7,204 nucleotides of DNA from Alphaproteobacteria bacterium (GTDB lineage Bacteria > Pseudomonadota > Alphaproteobacteria > Rhizobiales > Rhizobiaceae), in the NCBI GenBank assembly GCA_017308345.1, contig JAFKFE010000244.1, positions 1 through 7,204 on the forward strand, in the 5' to 3' direction. The position numbers and the translations under genes were made by a program. Below, piece by piece: positions 1 to 7,204 of this stretch. The first letter of the stretch is position 1; every line of letters starts with the position of its first letter. The notes under the pieces are model-generated. The model searched no databases. It was given only the letters and a program-made list of their open reading frames with translations, and was not told the origin of the DNA.

Positions 1-29
1 CGGAGTCCGGGCTTGGTAAGCGTCGTCAT
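1..29 (-). CDS. N-terminal fragment of an unidentified gene
   Basis: An ATG at 29-27 on the minus strand opens a reading frame (MTTLTKPGL) that runs off the left edge, so only nine full codons are visible. The start is supported by a purine-rich GGAAGGA nine bases upstream and by a candidate promoter further upstream at 86-114. The gene lies downstream of, and on the same strand as, the beta-barrel gene at 224-1003. A terminator-like hairpin at 179-200 separates them, which suggests an independent transcript. Nine residues are too few to assign a function. The main alternative is that this is a chance start codon. Confidence 0.45.
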
Positions 30-35
30 CGTGGT

Positions 36-72
36 CTATCCTTCCAGATAGTGGCCCCTCGTTGGGGAGGGG
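36..72 (-). promoter_or_regulatory. Two leader hairpins, one with the Shine-Dalgarno sequence in its loop
   Basis: In minus-strand RNA upstream of the ATG at 29 there are two adjacent stem-loops. The first pairs 67-72 with 55-60 (CCCCUC with GAGGGG, 6-base loop). The second pairs 47-51 with 36-40 (CUAUC with GAUAG), and its six-base loop UGGAAG holds most of the ribosome binding site. A binding site in a loop between short arms could tune translation of the partial gene. The pairing is read directly from the sequence; the regulatory role is inference, and short stems also arise by chance. Confidence 0.3.
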
Positions 73-85
73 TGGCCCACGGACG

Positions 86-114
86 GCGATATGCGCTCGC
101 ACGTTCGGCGTCAA
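86..114 (-). promoter_or_regulatory. Candidate sigma-70 type promoter for the left-edge gene
   Basis: On the minus strand TTGACG (114-109) is followed after exactly 17 bases by TATCGC (91-86). The -35 element matches the consensus at five of six positions and is preceded by CTC, as is common in alphaproteobacterial promoters. The -10 element is weaker. Transcription would start near position 80, giving a leader of about 50 bases that contains the two hairpins at 36-72. This is a pattern match only. Confidence 0.35.
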
Positions 115-178
115 GAGCAAATTTTTTGTCGTTGTCGGGATATTCCCTACGACCTTGGTGCGCGGCCCGAAATGAAAG

Positions 179-200
179 CGGCGAGCCCTTCGGCCCGCCG
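179..200 (-). terminator. Probable intrinsic terminator of the 224-1003 gene
   Basis: In minus-strand RNA the arms 192-199 and 180-187 form an eight-base-pair GC-rich stem with one G-U wobble and a GAAG tetraloop; the pair 200/179 extends it. The hairpin is followed by GCUUUCAUUUC, a broken rather than continuous U tract. It begins about 24 bases beyond the TAA at 224-226, the usual place for a terminator. Confidence 0.5.
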
Positions 201-223
201 TGGCATCTCATAGCCCGCTTCGC

Positions 224-1003
224 TTACCAGAGATCGTAGCGCAGGCCGAGCTTGACCTGATGGTTGCTGATCCCCTTGCGGGTCGGATAGGAGGTCAGGC
301 TCTCGGCGGCCACATATTCCGCATTGGGGGCGGAGAAATACTGGTAGCCGAGGTCGACAAGAACATTCTTGGTCACCTGATAGGCAAGGCCTGCATTGAG
401 CGTATAAGCGAGCGAGTATTGGGTCTTGTTGCTGCTCAGGGCGAAATCGTTGGTGGGGTCGGCGCTGTCTGTGTATTGGGCCGAAAGCTTGCTCGTCGTC
501 CGAACCAAACCGATGCCGGCGCCGACATAGGGCGTGATCCCGACATAGGTGCCCAGATCGACATAACCGTTGAGGATGCCGGAGAACGCATAGTTCTTCA
601 AACTTGCCGACCCCGCGACCGCCGTTCCCGCCGGCGCGACGGCTGAATCGTCATAGCTGAGGCTGACGTCATTGCCAGGCAGATAGCCCAGGTTGAGATC
701 GGCGCGAAGGTAGTCGTTGAAATGATATCCGAAGCCGATACTGGCGAAATACGCCTTCTCGCTCTCATTGAAGCTTTCGTTGTTGATCGTTGACGGGAAG
801 GTGAAATCCCCGTTGTCAAAGCTCTTCTGCGGCAGATAGGCGACGTCGCCGCGCAGGTACCATCCCGAGCCTACCTCAACCGGCTGGTAGTCCGGCGCCT
901 GGTCGGCGTAGACGGGCGGATCATAGTCGGCCGCCAGCGCCGGCGTCATCGGCAACAGGATGGTTGCGGCAAGCGCTGACGCGATACGCGATCTGGATGT
1001 CAT
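224..1003 (-). CDS. Outer-membrane beta-barrel protein, Omp25/Omp31-like (259 aa)
   Basis: This is a small outer-membrane barrel of the kind abundant in Rhizobiales. A signal peptide occupies about residues 1-24, with a hydrophobic core and an ALA cleavage site before ADYDPP. The mature part shows alternating amphipathic strands, with family-style segments GSGWYLRGDVAY, GFGYHFNDYLRADLNLGY, ITPYVGAGIG and LVDLGYQYF. It ends in LGLRYDLW, a C-terminal aromatic of the type recognised by the Bam insertion machinery. The ATG at 1003 is preceded by GGGAG nine bases upstream. The downstream neighbour at 1226-2071 is a paralogue with the same order of motifs, so the pair probably arose by tandem duplication, but 222 bases and a strong terminator separate them. 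CtrA-like boxes lie 62-89 bases upstream of the start. The likely role is envelope structure or permeability; a specific function cannot be read from the sequence. Confidence 0.88.
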   Translation of the reverse strand: MTSRSRIASALAATILLPMTPALAADYDPPVYADQAPDYQPVEVGSGWYLRGDVAYLPQKSFDNGDFTFPSTINNESFNESEKAYFASIGFGYHFNDYLRADLNLGYLPGNDVSLSYDDSAVAPAGTAVAGSASLKNYAFSGILNGYVDLGTYVGITPYVGAGIGLVRTTSKLSAQYTDSADPTNDFALSSNKTQYSLAYTLNAGLAYQVTKNVLVDLGYQYFSAPNAEYVAAESLTSYPTRKGISNHQVKLGLRYDLW

Positions 1004-1064
1004 GGTCCCCGGCTCCCGAGATTGGCGCCAGCCGCGAACGCGAGCGCCGTTTCAAGGAGCATCA

Positions 1065-1092
1065 TTAACCATAGTGGTTAAGTGGCGGTTAA
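1065..1092 (-). promoter_or_regulatory. Putative CtrA binding region upstream of the 224-1003 gene
   Basis: Three TTAA tetramers occur at 1065-1068, 1078-1081 and 1089-1092. The last two form TTAA-N7-TTAA, the full-site pattern of the alphaproteobacterial cell-cycle regulator CtrA. The first reads TTAACCAT, the classic CtrA half-site. The first pair also forms a perfect inverted repeat, TTAACCA-TAG-TGGTTAA (1065-1081). The region lies 62-89 bases before the start codon, where a promoter is expected. Binding by CtrA is inferred from the pattern. Confidence 0.5.
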
Positions 1093-1153
1093 GGATAACG
1101 CTCCGTTACCGAATTGATTTTGATCGTATTTTACGGACGGCGCACAAAGCGAA

Positions 1154-1179
1154 AGCCGCCCGGCTGACGCCGGGCGGCT
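1154..1179 (-). terminator. Intrinsic terminator of the 1226-2071 gene
   Basis: The arms 1154-1164 and 1169-1179 are perfect reverse complements (AGCCGCCCGGC), giving an 11-base-pair stem with a four-base loop. On the minus strand it is followed by TTCGCTTTG, a modest T-rich tail. It lies about 47 bases beyond the TAA of the beta-barrel gene and upstream of the next gene's promoter, so it should insulate the two paralogues. Confidence 0.7.
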
Positions 1180-1185
1180 CGAGAG

Positions 1186-1219
1186 TTCAAGAATATTTGG
1201 CGAATTCAAGAATATTTGG
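1186..1219. repeat. 15-bp direct repeat just after the 1226-2071 stop codon
   Basis: The sequence TTCAAGAATATTTGG occurs at 1186-1200 and again, without a mismatch, at 1205-1219, a period of 19 bases. It lies between the stop codon of the beta-barrel gene (1226-1228) and its terminator. It is AT-rich against GC-rich surroundings. It looks like a small tandem duplication in the 3' untranslated region; no function is evident. Confidence 0.85.
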
Positions 1220-1225
1220 AAGCGA

Positions 1226-2071
1226 TTACTTCGTGTAGACCGGTTCCGGCTCCGGCACGTAGGGCTCCGGCGGCGGAGCGCAGTCGGACTGGCCGCCGAA
1301 CTGGTAGCGCAGGCCGCCGCGCACTTCATGCACGTTGATGCCACGGTCGTAGCCTGGGCCGACATTGCTGTCCGAAGCGTATTCGAACATCTTGCCGCCA
1401 TTGATGTGGCTGTAGCGGTAGCCGACGTCCAGCTTGACGCGGTCCGTCAGGCAGTAGGAGGCGCCGGCCATGAGGGCATAGGCGAACCGCCAGCCCTTGC
1501 CGCCCTGATGGAAGAAGTCGCCGTCGAGATCGCTGTTGTGCAGCGTGTCCCACTTGACCCAGGCGCCACCGATACCCGCGCCGACATAAGGCGTAACGCC
1601 ATGCCAGGTGCCGATATCGATATAGGCATTGGCCAGAAGCAGCAGCGCCGAATAGGAGGAGGTGTCGACGGAGGTACAGGGCACGCCGCCGCCGCAGAAG
1701 CCGTCGGTCGAGCCGCGGAAGTTCGACTTGCTCATCCAGTCGGCGGTGAGATCGGTGCGGAAATACTGGTTCACCTGGTAGCCGATGCCGGCGCCCGCCG
1801 ACAGGGCGCCCTTCAGGGAGCCGCTGGCGAAGCTGCCTTGAGTCTGGGGCGCGGCGCCGTAGGTGATGTAATCGGCGCCGCCGAAGCGCGACCAGTGATA
1901 GTCGAGATCGCCACGGATGTACCAGCCGCCGACATCGACCGGCTGGGCCTCGACGACAGGCGGCGGCGCCTCTTCAACCTGCGGCGCGGGCAGGTCGGCG
2001 GCGAGAGCCGACGCGGCCATCCCTCCGAACAGCGCGGCAAGCAATGCCATTCTTGCTGTCTTGAACATCAT
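1226..2071 (-). CDS. Outer-membrane beta-barrel protein with proline-rich C-terminal tail (281 aa)
   Basis: This is a second Omp25/Omp31-like barrel. The frame is open up to 2143, but the start is placed at the ATG at 2071 because AGGGGTG lies just upstream and the signal peptide begins there. The next codon, ATG at 2068, is an equally possible start. The signal peptide spans about residues 1-24 (ALA before ADLPAP), followed by a short Pro/Glu/Val-rich linker to about residue 46. Barrel motifs follow: VGGWYIRGDLDYHW, GIGYQVNQYFRTDLTADW, VTPYVGAGIG, KLDVGYRYSH and VRGGLRYQFGG. Unlike its neighbour, it does not end at the last strand: about 22 further residues rich in Pro and Glu end in PVYTK. 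Four cysteines (about C126, C132, C207, C264) are present; the first two sit in a predicted loop and could pair. CtrA-like boxes lie upstream. It is expected in the outer membrane, with exact function unknown. Confidence 0.87.
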   Translation of the reverse strand: MMFKTARMALLAALFGGMAASALAADLPAPQVEEAPPPVVEAQPVDVGGWYIRGDLDYHWSRFGGADYITYGAAPQTQGSFASGSLKGALSAGAGIGYQVNQYFRTDLTADWMSKSNFRGSTDGFCGGGVPCTSVDTSSYSALLLLANAYIDIGTWHGVTPYVGAGIGGAWVKWDTLHNSDLDGDFFHQGGKGWRFAYALMAGASYCLTDRVKLDVGYRYSHINGGKMFEYASDSNVGPGYDRGINVHEVRGGLRYQFGGQSDCAPPPEPYVPEPEPVYTK

Positions 2072-2146
2072 GTCACCCCTAAGAAACCTCGGGACGACAC
2101 CGCCCGAAGATGATTGACCTCGGGTTTGGATAATGAAATGCAAAGG

Positions 2147-2174
2147 TTAAAAGCCGTTTAACCGTACCGATTAA
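2147..2174 (-). promoter_or_regulatory. Putative CtrA binding region upstream of the 1226-2071 gene
   Basis: TTAA occurs at 2147-2150, 2158-2161 and 2171-2174, with spacings of seven and nine bases. The first pair is an exact TTAA-N7-TTAA CtrA-type full site. GGTTAAA and TTTAACC (2145-2151 and 2157-2163) also form a perfect inverted repeat. A GANTC sequence, the target of the cell-cycle methylase CcrM, lies at 2179-2183, five bases away. The boxes are 76-103 bases upstream of the start. The arrangement is nearly the mirror image of that at 1065-1092. The regulatory role is inferred. Confidence 0.5.
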
Positions 2175-2234
2175 CCACGAATCCATACAATTTTAGATGG
2201 AATGCCGTTGTCCTGGCCGCACCGGCCAGCGACG

Positions 2235-2258
2235 AAAAAGCCCGCCTGGCGGCGGGCT
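2235..2258 (-). terminator. Intrinsic terminator of glmM
   Basis: AGCCCGCC (2239-2246) and GGCGGGCT (2251-2258) form a perfect eight-base-pair stem with a four-base loop. On the minus strand it is followed directly by a run of five T. It starts about 31 bases past the glmM stop codon. This is a textbook rho-independent terminator. Confidence 0.85.
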
Positions 2259-2289
2259 CGCAGATCTTGAGAAGCCGTCGCGGCAGGGA

Positions 2290-3642
<1,353 letters not shown>

Positions 3643-3981
3643 GTCCCTACAGTCCCCGTCGGTTTTCAGCGGCCGTATTGCCACAATTGGGCCGCATCCG
3701 ATCATCAAATTTCGTGATTATATATTACCAATCCTTAGAAAAACATTGTCGCGGGCAATGCAAGTGATCCCAGAGTATGCCTGCCGGGGGCAGATTTTCG
3801 TCATGCGTTCGGATGGAGAACCTTGGCGGCGTGGCGGCTGTGCCCGCGCAGTTCATCACCTTATCGGGAGCAACACACTTTGTGACGGCGCCCGTGCCGG
3901 AAGCATCTGGCGCAACCGGACATTGAGCGTTATTGATCTGGCATAGGGACACTTATTGGCGGCAGCAAGGGAGAAAACGCC
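3643..3981. other. Divergent intergenic region between glmM and the 3982 gene
   Basis: These 339 bases separate two divergently transcribed genes and carry no convincing reading frame. The glmM-proximal part (about 3705-3760) is AT-rich and contains the candidate glmM promoter. The part next to the 3982 gene ends in AAGGGAG (3967-3973), a good ribosome binding site eight bases before its ATG. I could not identify a convincing -35/-10 pair for the plus-strand gene, nor any TTAA box, operator or structured leader. Confidence 0.6.
3717..3745 (-). promoter_or_regulatory. Candidate glmM promoter
   Basis: On the minus strand a perfect -10 hexamer TATAAT lies at 3722-3717. With a 17-base spacer the -35 region is TGTTTT (3745-3740), a poor match. 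Transcription would start near 3710, about 70 bases before the glmM ATG. The exact -10 in an AT-rich patch of a GC-rich region makes it plausible despite the weak -35. Confidence 0.4.
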
Positions 3982-4815
3982 ATGCTTATTCATAGACTTG
4001 CAGCTTTGACGGGTATCGCCGTCGCGACCTTGTTCCTGGCGGCGCCGGCCAACGCGCTGACCATGGCCGAGTGCAGCACCAAGTATAACGCGGCCAAGGA
4101 TGCGGGAACGCTCGCCGGCCAGACCTGGAACCAGTTCCGCAAGGCGCAGTGCGGCAGCGATGCATCCGCGGCGACCGACACCAAGGCGGCGACCGATACG
4201 AAGGCCGCCGACACCAAGCCCGCCAAGAAGACGAAGGCCGCAGCCGCCGCTGCCGACGACGCGGCCAAGGGTCTGAGCTCCAAGGAATGCAGCGCCAAGT
4301 ACCAGGCCGCCAAATCCGCCGGCACGCTGAACGGCATGAAGTGGAACGACTTCCGCAAGGCCGAGTGCGGCCCTGGCGCAACCACCGAGGCTGCCGCCGC
4401 GGCGACCAAAACCTCGACCGCGGCTGCCGACGGCGGCAAGGGCCTGAGCATGGCCGAGTGCAGCACCAAGTACCAGGCCGCGAAGACCGCCAACAAGCTC
4501 AATGGCATGAAGTGGAACGATTTCCGCAAGGCCGAGTGCGGCGCCGCCGCTGCCGAGGACGACACCGTGCCCGCCCCGACGGAAGCGACCTATACCAGCG
4601 AGCCCGAGAAGCCGACCGCGACCGCGCCGAGGGGCGTGAAGTTCCCGAAGGCGATCTCGCCGAAATTCGCCACCGAGACCCCGGCGAAGGGCCGCATGCA
4701 CACCTGCCTCGAGCAGTACTACGCCAACAAGGACGCCAACACGCTGAACGGCCTGAAGTGGATCCAGAAGGGCGGCGGCTTCTACAGCCTGTGCAACGCC
4801 AAGCTGAAGAGCTGA
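3982..4815 (+). CDS. Secreted cysteine-bracketed repeat protein, four repeats (277 aa)
   Basis: I do not recognise a named family with confidence. The ATG is supported by AAGGGAG eight bases upstream. Residues 1-25 form a signal peptide (hydrophobic core, ANA cleavage site), so export to the periplasm or beyond is likely. The mature protein has three copies of a 32-residue module (27-58, 99-130, 156-187) of pattern C-x3-Y-x-A-A-K-(x)n-G-x2-W-N-x-F-R-K-A-x-C, with cysteines exactly 26 apart (C31/C57, C103/C129, C160/C186). A fourth, divergent module (238-277) keeps C, Y, NK and TLNGLKW but has WIQKGGG in place of the FRK part, with cysteines 29 apart (C242/C271). All eight cysteines lie in modules, suggesting one disulfide per module. 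Linkers are Ala/Lys/Thr/Asp-rich and probably flexible. The gene at 5056 is a shorter paralogue. The modules recall PsiF-type repeats in being secreted and Cys-flanked, but I do not claim that homology. Role unknown; binding to an envelope component is possible. Confidence 0.85.
   Translation: MLIHRLAALTGIAVATLFLAAPANALTMAECSTKYNAAKDAGTLAGQTWNQFRKAQCGSDASAATDTKAATDTKAADTKPAKKTKAAAAAADDAAKGLSSKECSAKYQAAKSAGTLNGMKWNDFRKAECGPGATTEAAAAATKTSTAAADGGKGLSMAECSTKYQAAKTANKLNGMKWNDFRKAECGAAAAEDDTVPAPTEATYTSEPEKPTATAPRGVKFPKAISPKFATETPAKGRMHTCLEQYYANKDANTLNGLKWIQKGGGFYSLCNAKLKS
4060..4812 (+). repeat. Intragenic module repeats in the 3982 gene
   Basis: Four module copies are encoded at 4060-4155, 4276-4371, 4447-4542 and 4693-4812. 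At DNA level, 4333-4371 and 4504-4542 match at 38 of 39 bases, and 4063-4085 and 4450-4472 match at 23 of 23. The third copy is therefore identical to the first over its opening stretch and nearly identical to the second over its closing half. The fourth copy is related only at protein level. The linker after the first module also has short tandem TDTKAA units (about 65-76). Confidence 0.85.
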
Positions 4816-4838
4816 TCGTTTAATTCTCCAATAGGAAT

Positions 4839-4871
4839 GGCCCGCGCATCGCGAGACGCGCGGGCCTTTTT
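4839..4871 (+). terminator. Intrinsic terminator of the 3982 gene
   Basis: GGCCCGCGC (4839-4847) and GCGCGGGCC (4858-4866) form a perfect nine-base-pair stem with a ten-base loop, followed directly by TTTTT (4867-4871). It begins 23 bases after the TGA stop. It should end transcription before the paralogue at 5056, so the two repeat-protein genes are probably separate transcripts. Confidence 0.88.
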
Positions 4872-4991
4872 GTTGCGCGCGACGACGCCCGCGGCATTGA
4901 CTGCATCTCCTTACGCCGAGCCTATCCGCAGCATCGATCCGCCATCCAGCTAGCTCTATAGCCAGGATGCCCGGAGTAGCAAAGATTCCGA

Positions 4992-5020
4992 TTGAACATA
5001 TAGGGAACAAACAGTATACA
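4992..5020 (+). promoter_or_regulatory. Sigma-70 type promoter of the 5056 gene
   Basis: TTGAAC (4992-4997) is followed after 17 bases by TATACA (5015-5020). The -35 matches the consensus at four positions including TTGA, and the -10 at four positions including TATA. Transcription would start near 5027, leaving a leader of about 29 bases that contains AGGAGG (5044-5049). A GATTC sequence (CcrM target type) lies just upstream at 4984-4988. A GGGAAC overlaps the spacer and might instead mark a stress sigma-factor promoter. Confidence 0.5.
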
Positions 5021-5055
5021 AAAGACGTCGGAAATTTTCAGCCAGGAGGGTCTTG

Positions 5056-5514
5056 ATGTTCAGTTTGAAATTCGCGGCGTTGGCTGCGACGGCACTGGTC
5101 ACTTGGAGCGCCTCGCCTGCGAGCGCAATGACGATGAAGGAATGCGGCCAGACCTATAAGGCAGCTAAGGAAGCAGGCACCCTGAACGGCATGGACTGGG
5201 CCGCTTTCCGCAAGGAGAAATGTGCGACCTCCGCCGCAGAGAGTGTCAGCGCGGACCCGCCCCAATCCGCGGATCAGCGGAAACAGGACACCAGCGCGGC
5301 AGTCGACGCCACTGTAGCGCCAGCGGGAGTAACATTCCCAACTACCCTCGCCGCCGAGTTCAAGACCGAAAAGCCCGCGAAGGCCCGGATGAAGACCTGC
5401 CTGCAGGGTTACCATGACAACAAGGAAGCGGGTACGTTGAACGGCCTTCGATGGATCCAAAAGGGCGGCGGCTACTACAGCCTCTGCAATGCCCGGCTGA
5501 AAGCTGAATCATAA
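5056..5514 (+). CDS. Secreted cysteine-bracketed repeat protein, two modules (152 aa)
   Basis: This is a short paralogue of the 3982 product, family unnamed. The ATG at 5056 is chosen over the in-frame TTG at 5053 because AGGAGG (5044-5049) lies six bases before the ATG but only three before the TTG. Residues 1-24 form a signal peptide (ASA cleavage site before MTMKEC). One N-type module follows (about 26-57, C30 and C56, 26 apart, AGTLNGMDW, FRKEKC). Then come a Ser/Ala/Asp/Gln linker, a segment GVTFPTTLAAEFKTEKPAK resembling one in the paralogue, and a C-type module (about 111-150, C115 and C144, 29 apart, WIQKGGGYYSLCNARLK). There are only these four cysteines, again two per module. It looks like a minimal form of the family, with the larger gene expanded in N-type modules. 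The predicted location is periplasmic or extracellular; the role is unknown. Confidence 0.86.
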   Translation: MFSLKFAALAATALVTWSASPASAMTMKECGQTYKAAKEAGTLNGMDWAAFRKEKCATSAAESVSADPPQSADQRKQDTSAAVDATVAPAGVTFPTTLAAEFKTEKPAKARMKTCLQGYHDNKEAGTLNGLRWIQKGGGYYSLCNARLKAES

Positions 5515-5570
5515 ATCGATTGCGGCGGACAAAGGTGGTTCCACTGTTTTTCCGCGGACATTGAGCCATC

Positions 5571-5592
5571 ATCCTCGGGCGTGTCCGAGGAT
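5571..5592. other. Perfect hairpin between convergent genes
   Basis: ATCCTCGG (5571-5578) and CCGAGGAT (5585-5592) form a perfect eight-base-pair stem with a six-base loop, 57 bases past the stop of the 5056 gene. No T run follows on either strand, so it is at best a weak terminator or an RNA 3'-end stabiliser for the plus-strand gene. The rest of the gap between 5515 and 5692 shows nothing else apart from the ftsH terminator. Confidence 0.4.
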
Positions 5593-5633
5593 CTGCTATC
5601 GAGCAGGAAGCCCTGCCTTGGTGTTCAATACCC

Positions 5634-5666
5634 AAACAAAAACGCCGCGGACCAAGCCGCGGCGTT
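5634..5666 (-). terminator. Intrinsic terminator of ftsH
   Basis: AACGCCGCGG (5641-5650) and CCGCGGCGTT (5657-5666) form a perfect ten-base-pair stem with a six-base loop. On the minus strand it is followed by a T-rich tail (TTTGTTT). It begins 27 bases past the ftsH stop codon. A short T stretch on the other side could give weak activity in the plus direction, serving the convergent 5056 gene. Confidence 0.85.
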
Positions 5667-5692
5667 TCTCGATAGGTCTTCGCGCGCCACCC

Positions 5693-7204
<1,512 letters not shown>

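Noticed and set aside
26..211. 61-codon minus-strand frame between the first beta-barrel and the left edge
   Set aside because: It starts within the terminator region of the 224-1003 gene, spans the candidate promoter and leader hairpins, and has Arg/Pro-rich low-information sequence.
1328..2113. 261-codon plus-strand open frame
   Set aside because: It is antisense to the 1226-2071 beta-barrel gene, which has a signal peptide, ribosome site and family motifs. No independent support was seen.
4149..4823. 224-codon plus-strand frame overlapping the 3982 gene
   Set aside because: It is an Arg/Gly/Gln-rich alternate-frame shadow of the repeats, with no start signal.
3856..5010. 384-codon minus-strand open frame
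   Set aside because: It is antisense to the 3982 gene and runs through its terminator. The Gly/Arg/Leu/Ala-rich repetitive sequence mirrors the repeats and Ala/Lys linkers of the real gene.
3982..5514. Assignment of the repeat proteins to the PsiF family
   Set aside because: The resemblance is limited to being small, exported and having Cys-flanked repeats. Residue spacing and the WIQKGGG module are not features I can tie to PsiF without a profile search.

Overview
The window reads as chromosomal DNA of an alphaproteobacterium of the Rhizobiales, most like Mesorhizobium or a close relative. This is inferred from the high GC content, the Omp25/Omp31-type small beta-barrels, the sequence style of FtsH and GlmM, and CtrA-like boxes. 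I had no database search, so the genus is a guess. There is no sign of a mobile element, phage, CRISPR array, tRNA or rRNA.

Layout, left to right. Positions 1-29 hold the first codons of an unidentified minus-strand gene that runs off the left edge; a candidate promoter and two leader hairpins precede it. Two minus-strand outer-membrane beta-barrel genes follow (224-1003 and 1226-2071). They are paralogues, but each has its own terminator and its own promoter region. Each promoter region carries three TTAA tetramers spaced 7 and 9 bases apart, matching the CtrA full-site pattern TTAA-N7-TTAA. glmM (2290-3642, minus) has a strong terminator and a likely promoter of its own. Next come two plus-strand genes for small secreted proteins (3982-4815 and 5056-5514). 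Both are built from cysteine-bracketed repeats that I cannot assign to a named family with confidence. The right end is ftsH (minus, from 5693 past the right edge), lacking its N-terminal membrane part.

FtsH (membrane proteolysis), GlmM (UDP-GlcNAc precursor synthesis) and the two beta-barrels all concern the cell envelope. The two repeat proteins are predicted to be exported too. They sit as an opposite-strand pair between ftsH and glmM, which are commonly close neighbours on one strand in related bacteria.

The most interesting items are the repeat-protein pair, with a mosaic third repeat in the larger gene, and the matched CtrA-like triplets in front of both beta-barrel genes. The basic gene content otherwise looks like ordinary core chromosome.
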